Position numbers and translations under genes: made by a program
From: Acrocarpospora catenulata
GTDB taxonomy: Bacteria; Actinomycetota; Actinomycetes; Streptosporangiales; Streptosporangiaceae
Direction of reading: 5' to 3'
NCBI RefSeq assembly: GCF_018476525.1
Contig: NZ_JAHCST010000006.1
Span: forward strand, 124,001-188,000
Length of the DNA stretch: 64,000 bases
Shown here: piece by piece, positions 8,282 to 17,260 of the stretch
Position numbering within the stretch: the stretch's first letter is position 1
Layout of the letters: every line of letters begins with the position of its first letter
Notes under the pieces: model-generated
What the model saw: the letters and a program-made list of their open reading frames with translations, nothing else
Database searches by the model: none
What the model was told of the DNA's origin: nothing

Positions 8282-9364
8282 ATGCACACTGCCGAAACAC
8301 CCGCGAGCTCCACGATCCCGAGGTCGATGGCGGACTTCACTCCGGACTGGTTGACGACGGTGCTGGCACCGTCGTTTCCGGGGGTGGTCGTGAGCTCCGC
8401 GACCGTCGAGACCGTCAACACCGGGGTCGCGATGACGGCCCGCATCCATCTCACCTACGAGAACGACTCACCGGACTACCCACGGTCGGTCTGCGTGAAG
8501 TGCTGCTTCGGCTCCCCGCACAGCCCGGTCATGCTCGACGGAGGGCTGTACGCCAAGGAGGCGTACATGTACGGGCGCATGTTGCCGGACCTGCCGCTCA
8601 ACGTGCCCCGCTGCTTCTCCAGCGGCTACGACGACGCCACGAAGTCGGCGTACATCATGCTTGAGGACCTGACCCTCCGCAACGGGACCTTCAGTTCGGC
8701 GGACCGGTCGCTCACCGTGGAGCAGGTCGACGACGTGCTCTCCCAGCAGGCCGCCATGCACGCCATGACGTGGGACGCGCCGTGGCTCCACGACAGGCGC
8801 TGGCTGCACCACGGCGTCCCGCTCGGCGAGCGTGATCCGTTCTACGACCTCTTCACCGAGCGCATCCCCGAGTTCCTGGAGATGCCCCGGGGCGGAGCCC
8901 TGCCACGGCGCTTCCGCGACCCGGTCTTCCTCCGGGAGGCCCTCTACCGGCTGCTGGAGCTGGATGGCAGAGCGACTCCGTGCCTCATTCACGGCGACGC
9001 CCACACCGGCAACCTGTTCATCGACGGCGAGGGCCGTCCGGGCCTGCTGGACTGGCAGTGCGCACGCGCCGGCCACTGGAGTCTCGACGTCGCCAAGACG
9101 ATGATGTCGGCGCTCGACCCGGAAGACCGGCGCAGCTCGGAGAAGGCCCTGCTCCGACGCTACCTGCGGACCCTGTCGGAGCACGGCGCCCCGGCGCCGG
9201 ACTGGGACGAGGCCTGGGACAGCTACCGCAGGCACGCCGTCTTCGGCCTGTGGATCTGGCTCGTCACCCCTCCGGACATGCAGACCGAGCTCCGCGTGAC
9301 CGCCACGGTCTACAAATTCGGGGTCGCCGCGATCGACCTCAACGCGATGGAGGCGATGGCATGA
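8282..9364 (+). CDS. phosphotransferase-family protein (APH fold)
   Basis: A 360-residue aminoglycoside-phosphotransferase-fold protein. The catalytic loop is IHGDAHTGN and the metal-binding segment is LLDWQ, the Brenner-type HGDxxxxN...D pattern. Actinobacteria often place such kinases beside acyl-CoA dehydrogenase and steroid or terpenoid catabolic genes, where they may phosphorylate a hydroxylated substrate rather than give antibiotic resistance; this is family context, not proof. ATG 8282 follows GGGAGG closely; a GTG at 8261 would add seven residues. Its stop overlaps the next start (ATGA), so it heads an operon with the F420 nitroreductase-type gene and probably the aldehyde dehydrogenase. 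Confidence 0.87.
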   Translation: MHTAETPASSTIPRSMADFTPDWLTTVLAPSFPGVVVSSATVETVNTGVAMTARIHLTYENDSPDYPRSVCVKCCFGSPHSPVMLDGGLYAKEAYMYGRMLPDLPLNVPRCFSSGYDDATKSAYIMLEDLTLRNGTFSSADRSLTVEQVDDVLSQQAAMHAMTWDAPWLHDRRWLHHGVPLGERDPFYDLFTERIPEFLEMPRGGALPRRFRDPVFLREALYRLLELDGRATPCLIHGDAHTGNLFIDGEGRPGLLDWQCARAGHWSLDVAKTMMSALDPEDRRSSEKALLRRYLRTLSEHGAPAPDWDEAWDSYRRHAVFGLWIWLVTPPDMQTELRVTATVYKFGVAAIDLNAMEAMA

Positions 9365-9801
9365 CCGAAAGCGGAAAGCGCCGCACCGGCTGGGACACCC
9401 GGTTCGCCGACAAGGCGGACCACATCGCCCGGTACCTCGCGACGGACGGCGAGGACGGCTACCTCTGGTCGGAGACGCCCACCCTGCTGCTGACCACCCG
9501 CGGGCGGCGCTCCGGCCAGGAGCGCACGGTCGCCCTGATCTTCGGCGAGGACGACGGCCGCTACATCCTGGTCGCGTCCCAGGGGGGAGCGCCTCGCCAC
9601 CCCAACTGGTACCTCAACATCCTCGCGGACCCCGTCGTAACGCTACAGGTGAAGGCCGACCGCTTCACCGCCCGTGCCCGGACGGCCACCGGAGAAGAAC
9701 GCGAGCGCCTGTGGAAGCAGATGGTCCCGCTCTGGGAGTACGACGTGTACGCGACGCGGACCGACCGGGTCATTCCGGTCGTGGTGCTGGAACGGCAGTA
9801 A
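9361..9801 (+). CDS. deazaflavin (F420)-dependent nitroreductase-family protein
   Basis: A 146-residue split-beta-barrel protein of the Ddn/FDOR-A type. The diagnostic TLLLTTRGRRSG near residue 40 and PNWYLNI near residue 80 bind F420 and close the barrel. Family members reduce quinones, enones or nitro compounds with reduced F420. The start overlaps the stop of the phosphotransferase gene (ATGA), and the aldehyde dehydrogenase follows after 20 bases. With two luciferase-like F420 enzymes nearby, this shows that F420 redox chemistry is a theme of the cluster. Confidence 0.9.
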   Translation: MTESGKRRTGWDTRFADKADHIARYLATDGEDGYLWSETPTLLLTTRGRRSGQERTVALIFGEDDGRYILVASQGGAPRHPNWYLNILADPVVTLQVKADRFTARARTATGEERERLWKQMVPLWEYDVYATRTDRVIPVVVLERQ

Positions 9802-9821
9802 CCGAACGGGATACGAGGGTC

Positions 9822-11276
9822 ATGGAACACGACATCAAGCACCTTTACATCGGCGGAGAATACGTCGCACCCCACTCGGCGAGCCGCATCGAGGTGGTGA
9901 ACCCCGCCAACGGGCAGCGCATCGGGTCGATCGTGGACGGTGACGCGACCGACGTCGCGCGGGCGGCGGAAGCGGCCGACCGGGCGTTCCGGACGTCCGG
10001 CTGGGCTGAGCTCACGCCGAAGGACCGGGCCGCCTACATCCGCCGCCTGGCGGACGCGTACGTGGAGCGTGGCGCGGAGATGGCCCGGCTGGTGAGTTCG
10101 GAGAACGGTATGCCGATCTCCTTCTCCCGGCTGGTCCACGAGGAGCGCCCCGCCCGCTACTACCGGTACTTCGCCGGTGTCGCGGACACCCTGGAACTGG
10201 AACACACCCGGCCGACCAGCACCGGTTACGCCATCGTGCGCAGGGAGCCGATCGGCGTCGCCGGGCTCATCATTCCGTGGAACGGCCCCCAGGGGCTCAT
10301 CGCGTGGAAGCTCGGGCCGGCCCTCGCCGCCGGGTGCGCCGTGGTCATCAAGCCGTCGCCGGAGACCACACTCGACGCGTTCCTGCTCAGCGAGGCGATC
10401 GAGCAGGCCGGCTTCCCGCCCGGACTGATCAACATCGTCAGCGGCGGCCCCGAGACCGGGCAGGCCTTGGTCGATCACCCGCTGATCACCAAGATCGCCT
10501 TCACCGGCTCGTCCGCCACCGGCAAGATCATCGCTGCCCGGGCCGGGGCCCAGCTCAAGCCGGTCACCCTGGAACTCGGCGGCAAGTCGGCGGCCATCCT
10601 GCTCGACGACGCCGACCTCGAGGAGTTCGGCGCCCGGATCCTTGAGGTGTGCCTCCCCAACACCGGCCAGCAGTGCACGGCGTGCACCCGGGTCCTGGCT
10701 CCTCGCGACAAGTACGACCAGGTCGTCGAACTCGCCACCGAGGTCCTGGCCCGCGTCCCGGTCGGCGACCCGGCCGACCCGAAGTCGGTGTTCGGGCCGC
10801 TCGTGTCCGCGCGGCAGCGCGCCCGGGTGGAGTCGTACATCGCGGCGGGTCTGCGGGAAGGCGCGCGCCTGACCACCGGTGGCGGCCGGCCGGCGGGGCT
10901 CGAAGACGGGTGCTACGTGGAACCGACCGTGTTCCGGGATGTCTCCAACGACATGCGGATCGCCCGCGAGGAGATCTTCGGACCGGTCCTGTCGATCATT
11001 CCCTACGACGGCGAGGAGGAGGCGATCGCCATCGCCAACGACTCCACCTACGGCCTCAGCGGAGCGGTGTTCAGCCGCGACGTCGACCACGCCACCGACG
11101 TGGCGCGGCGGCTGCAGACCGGCACGGTCGGCGTCGACCAGTTCTCGATCGCGCTGGAGGCCCCCTTCGGCGGCTACAAGGAGAGCGGTCTGGGCCGGGA
11201 ACTCGGTCCGGAGTCGGTCGACGCCTACCTGCGTACCAAGACCATCTACCGCGCCGGCAGCGCTCCCTCCGCGTGA
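9822..11276 (+). CDS. NAD(P)-dependent aldehyde dehydrogenase
   Basis: A 484-residue aldehyde dehydrogenase of standard length. The general base is E251 in LELGGKS and the nucleophile is C285 in NTGQQCTACTR; FTGSSATGK supplies the cofactor loop. It oxidises an aldehyde to an acid with NAD(P)+. The ATG at 9822 is close to GAGGG; no better start exists. It probably completes the alcohol-to-acid conversion begun by the P450 and alcohol dehydrogenase transcribed divergently at 5.8-8.2 kb, supplying the acid for the CoA ligases. The gene ends at a strong bidirectional hairpin. Confidence 0.93.
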   Translation: MEHDIKHLYIGGEYVAPHSASRIEVVNPANGQRIGSIVDGDATDVARAAEAADRAFRTSGWAELTPKDRAAYIRRLADAYVERGAEMARLVSSENGMPISFSRLVHEERPARYYRYFAGVADTLELEHTRPTSTGYAIVRREPIGVAGLIIPWNGPQGLIAWKLGPALAAGCAVVIKPSPETTLDAFLLSEAIEQAGFPPGLINIVSGGPETGQALVDHPLITKIAFTGSSATGKIIAARAGAQLKPVTLELGGKSAAILLDDADLEEFGARILEVCLPNTGQQCTACTRVLAPRDKYDQVVELATEVLARVPVGDPADPKSVFGPLVSARQRARVESYIAAGLREGARLTTGGGRPAGLEDGCYVEPTVFRDVSNDMRIAREEIFGPVLSIIPYDGEEEAIAIANDSTYGLSGAVFSRDVDHATDVARRLQTGTVGVDQFSIALEAPFGGYKESGLGRELGPESVDAYLRTKTIYRAGSAPSA

Positions 11277-11292
11277 CGGCCTGCCACAAAAC

Positions 11293-11329
11293 GGACGTCC
11301 CCGATGACGAGTGGTCATCGGGGACGTCC
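11293..11329. terminator. bidirectional hairpin terminator
   Basis: A perfect 16-bp stem (GGACGTCCCCGATGAC and its complement) with a GAGTG loop lies between the convergent aldehyde dehydrogenase and ABC binding-protein genes. Confidence 0.8.
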
Positions 11330-11342
11330 GGCTCGGAGGGGG

Positions 11343-12557
11343 TTACAGCACGTCGTACTGACCGTTGACGAGCTGTGTGCTCGCCGGGATCAGGACGTAG
11401 GGACCCGGGTCACCCCGGAAGTGGCTGTCCTTCGTCCAGTCGAACTTGCTGCTCATCGCGGGATCGAAGGGCGTGGTGGGGTTGTTCTCCATGGCGGCCC
11501 GCCAGCCGTCCGGGTCGTCGGTCTTGCCGACGGCGATGAAGGCGTTCATCGACGCGAGAACCGTGTCGTAGGAGAGAGCGTAGGTCAGGAGCGGGGTGGT
11601 GTAGGTGACGTTCTCCTCGGCGAGCGTCGCGATGAGCTTCTTCTTGCCGGGCAACATCTCGGCGTCCGTCTGCGCGACGCTGACCTGGTAGGCGTTGAGT
11701 ACGACGCCCTCGGCCTCCTCGGCCGTGAACAGGCCGGAGATGTTGCCGGTGGCGACCGCCGAATCCCCGTAGAAGGGGGCGTCGAACCCGATCTTCGCCC
11801 GGGACTTGATGATGTAGCCGCCGGCGGGCCCGACCGAGAAGAACACGACCGCCTGGGTACCCGCGTCCCGCAGCCGGGTGAGCGGTGCGGACATGTCGAG
11901 GTCCGCGGCGCCGTACTTCTCGATGCGCAGGGTGAGCCCGAGATCCTGGAACGCCTTGGCGTAGGGGGCCTCCTGGGCCTCGCCGACCGCGCTGTTGGGA
12001 ACCAGCAGCCCGGCGTTGGTGTAGCCCTTGTCCTTGAACAGCTTCGCGAAGTACTGGGACTGGACCACGCTCGCGCCCGCGCCGGAGAAGATGTAGGGGT
12101 TCGTCGCGGCATCGCCCGCGGCCGCCGCCTGGTTGGGGCAGATGACCGGGACCTTCGCCGCCGTGGTGGCCGCCGCGAGCGCGACGAGCTCACTGCTGGA
12201 GGTGCCCGCGAAGACCAGGTCGGGCTTGCTGGCGGCCACCTCGCCCTGGAAGAGCGAGACGGCCCTGGTCGGGTCGCTCTGGGTGTTGAGGGTCTTGACC
12301 TCGACCTTCCGGCCGTTCACTCCGCCGTTGGCGTTCACGACGTCGGCGGCCGCCTTCACGCCGGCGAGCAGCGGCTCACCCGAGGGTGCGGAGATGCCGG
12401 AGGTGGCGAGAAGGGCGAGAATTCGGATCGGCTCGGTCTCGGACTGTGCGCCGCCTTCACCGTCGGCCCCGCACGCGGCGACCGTCAGCACGGTGATGAG
12501 CAGGCTCGCGACAGCGGCAAAGGGCCGCCGGCGCCATGTGTTCTTGGGTTTACCCAC
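11343..12557 (-). CDS. Liv-type ABC transporter substrate-binding lipoprotein
   Basis: A periplasmic-binding-protein type I (Leu/Ile/Val-binding-like) lipoprotein of about 404 residues. The N-terminus has a basic stretch (WRRR), a hydrophobic core and the lipobox TVAAC, so the mature protein would be anchored by lipidated Cys outside the membrane. GTG 12557 is chosen because GGGAGG lies 5-6 bases upstream; the further GTG at 12593 has no such site. The cognate permeases and ATPases are most likely the livHMGF genes at 24.3-27.8 kb, 12 kb away, which lack their own binding protein; the shared promoter element supports this. The ligand is probably the catabolic substrate or an acidic derivative (inference). 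Confidence 0.9.
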   Translation of the reverse strand: MGKPKNTWRRRPFAAVASLLITVLTVAACGADGEGGAQSETEPIRILALLATSGISAPSGEPLLAGVKAAADVVNANGGVNGRKVEVKTLNTQSDPTRAVSLFQGEVAASKPDLVFAGTSSSELVALAAATTAAKVPVICPNQAAAAGDAATNPYIFSGAGASVVQSQYFAKLFKDKGYTNAGLLVPNSAVGEAQEAPYAKAFQDLGLTLRIEKYGAADLDMSAPLTRLRDAGTQAVVFFSVGPAGGYIIKSRAKIGFDAPFYGDSAVATGNISGLFTAEEAEGVVLNAYQVSVAQTDAEMLPGKKKLIATLAEENVTYTTPLLTYALSYDTVLASMNAFIAVGKTDDPDGWRAAMENNPTTPFDPAMSSKFDWTKDSHFRGDPGPYVLIPASTQLVNGQYDVL

Positions 12558-12621
12558 CAGGTCCTCCCGCTTCCTGTAGGCATCGCCGGGCACGGCCCAC
12601 GATGTACAAGAGCTAGCGAGT

Positions 12622-12640
12622 TAGTTACTGAATGGTCAGT
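12622..12640 (-). promoter_or_regulatory. ACTGA-N4-TCAGT element upstream of the binding-protein gene
   Basis: Plus-strand ACTGAATGGTCAGT at 12627-12640 is a perfect ACTGA-N4-TCAGT dyad. Read toward the minus-strand gene it is CTGA CCAT TCAG followed by TAACTA at the -10-like position. Confidence 0.6.
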
Positions 12641-12791
12641 GTCCATAGGTACGGCGGTCGCGTCAAGGGTTTCGGCGTGACCGTCGCGAAGAGGCGCAGT
12701 GTGGGGAGTTCTGGGCCCAGCAGCCTGGCGAGCTACGCGAGATCAGTGGGAATTTCGGCCTCTCTGCACGAAATAGGAGACTCAAAGTTCC

Positions 12792-12809
12792 CTGACTGCT
12801 TAGTATAGT
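12792..12809 (+). promoter_or_regulatory. CTGA-N4-TTAG / TATAGT element upstream of the MFS gene
   Basis: CTGA CTGC TTAG followed directly by TATAGT, about 65 bases before the MFS start. The 12594-12875 intergenic stretch holds this site and the divergent one at 12622 but no gene that I can support. Confidence 0.55.
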
Positions 12810-12875
12810 TAAGCGTGAGGTCATGCTGAAGGCCGGATCGCGGTCCTGGGCGACAACCATCGGTGGGGGTGCGGG

Positions 12876-14063
12876 ATGCGGCCGGACGTGGGACCTGTCG
12901 TGCCGCTCGGTGAACCCGAGCCGTCGGTGCGGCCACGGGGGCGCGACCTGCTACTTCCGGCGGCAGGCCCGCTGGCGTGCTTCCTCCCGCTCTACCTGAC
13001 GGCGTCACTCGCGCTCAGCATGGGGCGCGAGATGAACCTGGACGCCGGCCGCCTCGGAGTCGTGACGAGCGCGTACTTCGCGGCCGGGGCGGTGGCGACG
13101 ATACCCGGCGGATGGCTGACCCCGCGCATCGGCTACCCGCGGATGATCCAGGCCGGCATCCTCCTGGCCGCCGGCAGCCTGCTCGCCATCGCCTTCGCCG
13201 TCCACTCGTGGGTCGGCCTGGTGATCGCCGTGGCCGTGGCCGGCCTGGCGCAGAGTCTGGTGGAACCGGCCGCCGGCGCCTACATCGGCGCGGCCGTCGA
13301 CCGTCGGCACCAGGGCTTCGCCTTCGGCGTCAAGCTCGCCGCCCTCCCCCTCTCCTCTCTGCTCTGCGGAATCGCCGTCCCCCTGGTCGCGGCGCCGCTG
13401 GGCTGGCGTGCGGCCTTCGTCGTGGCAGCCGCGCTGATCCTGCCGACCGTGCTGGTGACACCGTCCGTACGGCCCCAGGCAGCCCGGCGGACCACCGGCC
13501 GCGCGCCGGGCGATGTCACCCTGGTCCTCCTGCTCGGGATCGGCGCGGGCCTGGCCTTCGCCGCGGCGAACAGCTTCTCGGCGTTCGTCGTGAGCTCGGC
13601 GGGCGCCAACGGGATCCCGGAGTCGACGGCCGGGCTGCTGGTCGCGCTGGGCGGCATCGTCGGCGTGGTCAGCCGGATCTCCCTCGGCGTCCGGGCCGAC
13701 CGGGCACGACGCGGCCCGTTGCTCATCGCCCGGAACATCCTCCTCGCCTCGGTGGTGACGTTCGCCGTGCTGGGCCTGGGGTCCACCTCGACATTCGCGG
13801 TGGCGATCGTGATCGCCTTCGTGACCATCTGGGGCTGGTCGCCCGTCTACCAGATGGCGTCGGTGAGCGCGTTCGCCCCGGAACCGGACCGGCCGCTGCG
13901 GATCGTCACCGCGATGATCTTCGTGGGCTGCATCGCCGGCCCGGTGGGATTCGGCTGGATCGTCCGGACCGGCTCGTTCGGGGCCGCCTGGTTCGCGGCG
14001 GCCGCGGTGACGGTGCTCGCGGCGGTGCTCTTCACCGTCGCGGCCCGGGTCACGGACCGCTGA
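12876..14063 (+). CDS. MFS transporter
   Basis: A 395-residue protein with about 12 hydrophobic segments, split by a charged central loop near residues 200-215 (RPQAARRTTGRAPGD). The first half has the PGGWLTPRIGYPRM loop resembling MFS motif A (GxLaDrxGrk), and the second half the RISLGVRADRARRGP loop at the equivalent place. It would lie in the cytoplasmic membrane and move a small organic anion or related metabolite by proton coupling or export a product. It is a single-gene unit under its own copy of the shared promoter element and converges on the DUF1214 gene with only 6 bases between stops. Confidence 0.85.
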   Translation: MRPDVGPVVPLGEPEPSVRPRGRDLLLPAAGPLACFLPLYLTASLALSMGREMNLDAGRLGVVTSAYFAAGAVATIPGGWLTPRIGYPRMIQAGILLAAGSLLAIAFAVHSWVGLVIAVAVAGLAQSLVEPAAGAYIGAAVDRRHQGFAFGVKLAALPLSSLLCGIAVPLVAAPLGWRAAFVVAAALILPTVLVTPSVRPQAARRTTGRAPGDVTLVLLLGIGAGLAFAAANSFSAFVVSSAGANGIPESTAGLLVALGGIVGVVSRISLGVRADRARRGPLLIARNILLASVVTFAVLGLGSTSTFAVAIVIAFVTIWGWSPVYQMASVSAFAPEPDRPLRIVTAMIFVGCIAGPVGFGWIVRTGSFGAAWFAAAAVTVLAAVLFTVAARVTDR

Positions 14064-14069
14064 GCGCCA

Positions 14070-15233
14070 TCAGGTCGGGTGCTTCCGGACCAGGTCGCTC
14101 AGCCGCACCGGCCGAACCCGTGGGATCGGTGGCGGGCGTTCGGGGTAGGTCCACCGCCACATCAGGACGCCGCGTTCGTGACCGGCGGTGTCCAGCCAGT
14201 TGGGCACGCCGGGGTCCTCGGCGGCCACGACGAAGCGCAGCCCGCCGTCCGGGCCGACGGTCGCGGTGGTGCTGTTGAGGTACATCTGGTGGAAGCGGAA
14301 GTCGAGCGACTCCATCCAGGCGTTGGTCAGCCCGAGCAGCCAGAAGCTCGCCTTCGGGGGGTCGTCGACCTCGACGACGAGCGCCTGGCCGGGCGCCAGC
14401 TCCCAGAAACCGCTCAGGAAGACGGTACGGGGATTCCCGCCACCGGCCTTCCACCGGTCCTGGGCGGCGTCGAACCCCACGCCCCGCCGCTGGAACTCCG
14501 CGAACATCCGCCCCCGGGACACGGTCGCGGTGCCGGTCTCCCGGACGATCTGGTCCAGCCCTCGGCGCAGGCCGGCCGCCCGCAACGGGGCCGGACGCTC
14601 CGGCGCGAACCGTCTGGAGATCGTGAGCTTGGCCGGCCGGTGGCGCCGGTGGTCGGTGAACCGGCCGTGGAACTCGTTGCGGACCAGGATCATCGTCGAG
14701 TTCGGCGCCAGCGGGAGCCAGGCACCGGAGGCCGGAGGCGCCCGCGACACGGTCACCTCGAAGTGGCCGTCCGGGTCCATGGGGATGGCGTCGCTGTCGA
14801 GGGTGCCGGTGATCGCCGCGCTGGCCGTCGGGTCGACCAGCTTCATCAGGACGCCCGGATCCGGCGATCCGGGCGCCGGTCCCTGGCTGGTGAAGGTGAA
14901 ACAGTCGGCGGTGCCGGCCCGACCCCTGATCACGTACTCGGCGTCGCCGTCCACGTAGGCGAGCTGGAGGGTGTAGTCCGGCGCGTCACCGATGAGGTGG
15001 TAGGTGTCGTTGAATCCGTCGCCGAAGAACGGGAAGTCCCGGTCCAGGTACTCCACCGCGCGCTCCACCGACATGCGCATGTCGCGCAGTAGGACACGCA
15101 GGCCCTCGACCCGGTCGAGTTCGGGGCCGTCGCGATCGAGGATCTCGGCTCCGGCCCAGGCGAGCTTGGCGCCCAGGCCGACGCAGAAGTCTTCCCAGGC
15201 CCGCCATAGTTCCTCTGTGTCGTCTCCGGGCAT
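14070..15233 (-). CDS. DUF1214-domain protein
   Basis: A 387-residue soluble protein whose C-terminal half (FWELAPGQALVVEVDDPP..., FWLLGLTNAWMESLDFRFH) resembles DUF1214 proteins, which have a jelly-roll-like beta fold and unknown reaction. No signal peptide is visible. Related genes frequently sit in actinobacterial and proteobacterial steroid or terpenoid catabolic clusters (family context), but no activity can be assigned. It overlaps the upstream sulfotransferase by one base (TGATG), so the two are translationally coupled and may act on the same compound. Confidence 0.75.
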   Translation of the reverse strand: MPGDDTEELWRAWEDFCVGLGAKLAWAGAEILDRDGPELDRVEGLRVLLRDMRMSVERAVEYLDRDFPFFGDGFNDTYHLIGDAPDYTLQLAYVDGDAEYVIRGRAGTADCFTFTSQGPAPGSPDPGVLMKLVDPTASAAITGTLDSDAIPMDPDGHFEVTVSRAPPASGAWLPLAPNSTMILVRNEFHGRFTDHRRHRPAKLTISRRFAPERPAPLRAAGLRRGLDQIVRETGTATVSRGRMFAEFQRRGVGFDAAQDRWKAGGGNPRTVFLSGFWELAPGQALVVEVDDPPKASFWLLGLTNAWMESLDFRFHQMYLNSTTATVGPDGGLRFVVAAEDPGVPNWLDTAGHERGVLMWRWTYPERPPPIPRVRPVRLSDLVRKHPT

Positions 15234-16093
15234 CAGGTCCTGCTGAGCTCGTACGTCAGGTGGACGCCGGCCGACTCCAGGCGGGCCACGACGGCGGCGT
15301 CGATGAGTTCGCTGTCGTAGGTGGACAGTTCGCGCTTCCAGTCGCCCACGATGCCCTTGCGCATGAACGGCGTCGCGTCCTCGCGGCCCTCCCGCAGGTC
15401 GGCGTGGTTGATCTCGAAACGCAGGTCGCTGTTGCGCATCGCGTTGAACTCGGTCCTGGCTATGACCTCCGCCAGCCGTTCCGGCGACACCGGTCGGCCG
15501 ACGAACTCGATCACCTGGGCCAGGGTGGCGCGCACGTCCGCGCGGGCCTGTTCGTAGGTGATCTTCAGCAGATTCGGGTGCTCGGTCCGCCGCCAGCCGA
15601 TGACGTTGTCGGTGTACGGGCCGTAGGGCACCTCGCCCCGGGCGAACTGCTCGGCGAAGTCGTGGATCGAGAAGCCGTCGCCCGTCACGTAGCGGGACCC
15701 GGCCGCGTGCGTCCCCAGGCCCTTGACCTCGTAGAAGTAGGAGACGCAGACATCCTTGGGGTTACGGGTGATGTGGACGACTTTGCCCTTCTCCGGCCAG
15801 GCCCTGGGCATCAGATCCACCGGGAGATGGGTCTTCATCAGCCGTGGCGAGGGGGACTCGACGCAGGCCAGGTAACCGCGATAACCGGGCCGGTCCTTGC
15901 CGGAGAGGTTGGGCACCTGGCGGGAGCCGCCGGACAGCGTGCCCCAGCCGTCCCACAGGCCGCTCAGCATGACCTGCATCCAGTTGGTGCCCGACTTCGG
16001 GAAGCCGGAGACGATGACGTCGCCGCCGGCCAGCGGGAAGTCGCGGATGTCGTCGTAGTTGTCGTGCATGAATGTCGGGTCGGGGTCGTGCAT
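15233..16093 (-). CDS. PAPS-dependent sulfotransferase
   Basis: A 286-residue sulfotransferase. The 5'-phosphosulfate loop is GFPKSGTNWMQ, the 3'-phosphate motif is RNPKDVCVSYFY, and the C-terminal RKGIVGDWK matches the RKGxxGDWK signature. These residues define the cytosolic type I (SULT1-like) family that transfers sulfate from PAPS to hydroxyl groups of steroids, phenols and alcohols. ATG 16093 is chosen because GGAGAG lies 7 bases upstream; an ATG at 16108 has no ribosome site. In a degradative cluster it may protect or trap a hydroxylated intermediate, or the operon may modify rather than degrade. It is the first gene of a two-gene operon. Confidence 0.9.
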   Translation of the reverse strand: MHDPDPTFMHDNYDDIRDFPLAGGDVIVSGFPKSGTNWMQVMLSGLWDGWGTLSGGSRQVPNLSGKDRPGYRGYLACVESPSPRLMKTHLPVDLMPRAWPEKGKVVHITRNPKDVCVSYFYEVKGLGTHAAGSRYVTGDGFSIHDFAEQFARGEVPYGPYTDNVIGWRRTEHPNLLKITYEQARADVRATLAQVIEFVGRPVSPERLAEVIARTEFNAMRNSDLRFEINHADLREGREDATPFMRKGIVGDWKRELSTYDSELIDAAVVARLESAGVHLTYELSRT

Positions 16094-16246
16094 GGTGCCG
16101 CTCTCCATGGTCGTTGGGAGTCAGGCCCGAGGCGGTTCCCCGAGCCTCTTCAGCCGACGTGAGATGACGACGCGCCGCGGCGTCGTCGAGCATGAGTGGG
16201 CGATCTCGACCGGGGTCGCGATGCCGATGGGAGGGCCTTCCACCTC

Positions 16247-16270
16247 TGCGCACTGTGCGTTTAGTATACA
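16247..16270. promoter_or_regulatory. bidirectional CTGA-N4-TCAG-type element
   Basis: Plus strand: CTGT GCGT TTAG followed by TATACA toward the enoyl-CoA hydratase. Minus strand: CTAA ACGC ACAG followed by TGCGCA toward the sulfotransferase operon. It is one of several sites used in both directions. Confidence 0.5.
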
Positions 16271-16318
16271 CGGAGCGGGGTGCCTGGCCAGGGCCACGCA
16301 CAGCGAGGAAGGGGCAGC

Positions 16319-17110
16319 GTGAGCGACGCGGACAGCGGCAAGGACAGCGACAAGGACTACGTCAGGACGGAGGTCGGGGACGGGATCGCCTGGGTGACGC
16401 TCAACGAGCCACGCCGGCTCAACCCCGTCACCCTCGCCCGTATCGCGCGGATCCAGGACGTCGTCGCCGGTCTGTCCCCCCGGCCCGACGTCCGGGTGAT
16501 CGTCGTGACCGGCGCCGGCCGGGGATTCTGCTCCGGCGCCGACCTCAAGGACGAGACGCTGCGCACGGCCCCGATGTTCCCCCCGGCCAGCGGCACACTG
16601 CTCGACTCGCGGGACGGCCTGTGGAACCTCAGCGCCGTGCGCCAGCCCGTGATCGCGATGGTCAACGGCCCCGCGTTCGGCTACGGGTACGAACTCGCCC
16701 TTCAGGCCGACATCCGGATCGCCGGCGAGTCGGCCAGGTTCGGCTTCCCGTACGCGAAGATGGGCGCGGTCACCGACACCGGCGCGGCGACGTGGCTGCT
16801 CCCCCGCCAGGTCGGATACGCGCTGGCCGCCGAACTCCTGTTCACCGGCCGAGTGCTCACCGGCGCGCAGGCCCGGGAGGTCGGCCTGGTCAGCCAGGTG
16901 GTGCCCGACGAGTCGCTGCGCGCGGTCACCACCGAACTGGCCCGGGAAATCGCCGCCGGCGACCCGGCGGCGGTCCAGGCGAGCAAACGCATGCTCGTGG
17001 CCGGCCGGGACCAGTCGGCGGCCGAGCACGTCCTGATGCAGTTCCAGTACGCCAACCGGTACCGCCCGGACCTCGGCGAGGCCGCCGCCCGGCTCACCGG
17101 CGGCCGTTGA
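16319..17110 (+). CDS. enoyl-CoA hydratase/isomerase (crotonase family)
   Basis: A 263-residue crotonase. GAGRGFCSGADLKDE forms the first oxyanion-hole segment and NGPAFGYGYELALQADIRIA the second. The Glu after SGADLKD is not in the usual hydratase position, so isomerase or hydrolase activity is possible. GTG 16319 follows GAGGAAGGGG at a good distance; an upstream GTG at 16280 would lie almost on the predicted transcript start. It is a single-gene unit. It shares only family-level similarity with the crotonase at 1.6 kb, so it probably serves a different acyl-CoA. Confidence 0.9.
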   Translation: MSDADSGKDSDKDYVRTEVGDGIAWVTLNEPRRLNPVTLARIARIQDVVAGLSPRPDVRVIVVTGAGRGFCSGADLKDETLRTAPMFPPASGTLLDSRDGLWNLSAVRQPVIAMVNGPAFGYGYELALQADIRIAGESARFGFPYAKMGAVTDTGAATWLLPRQVGYALAAELLFTGRVLTGAQAREVGLVSQVVPDESLRAVTTELAREIAAGDPAAVQASKRMLVAGRDQSAAEHVLMQFQYANRYRPDLGEAAARLTGGR

Positions 17111-17164
17111 GCCGCCCCAGCGACCGGGACCACCTGGGCCATCGTCTAGACGCCCGGGCGCCGG

Positions 17165-17260
17165 CGCTCGCTGGTCGTCGATCACCTAGCCGGCGAGCCC
17201 GGCCAGGATCCGCGCTCGCTAGGCGTCGATCGCCCGGCCGGTGAGTCCGGCCAGGATCTT
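17165..17260. repeat. decayed 48-bp tandem duplication of a gene 3' end
   Basis: Bases 17165-17212 and 17213-17260 match at 39 of 48 positions. The right copy carries the last codons and stop of the nitronate monooxygenase gene; the left copy lies after that stop and has lost it (TAG became CAG). It looks like an old in-place duplication. Confidence 0.65.

Noticed and set aside
11304-12680. 458-codon open frame on the plus strand
   Set aside because: It is antisense to the Liv-type binding protein with an intact lipobox and fold; no domain is recognisable in it.
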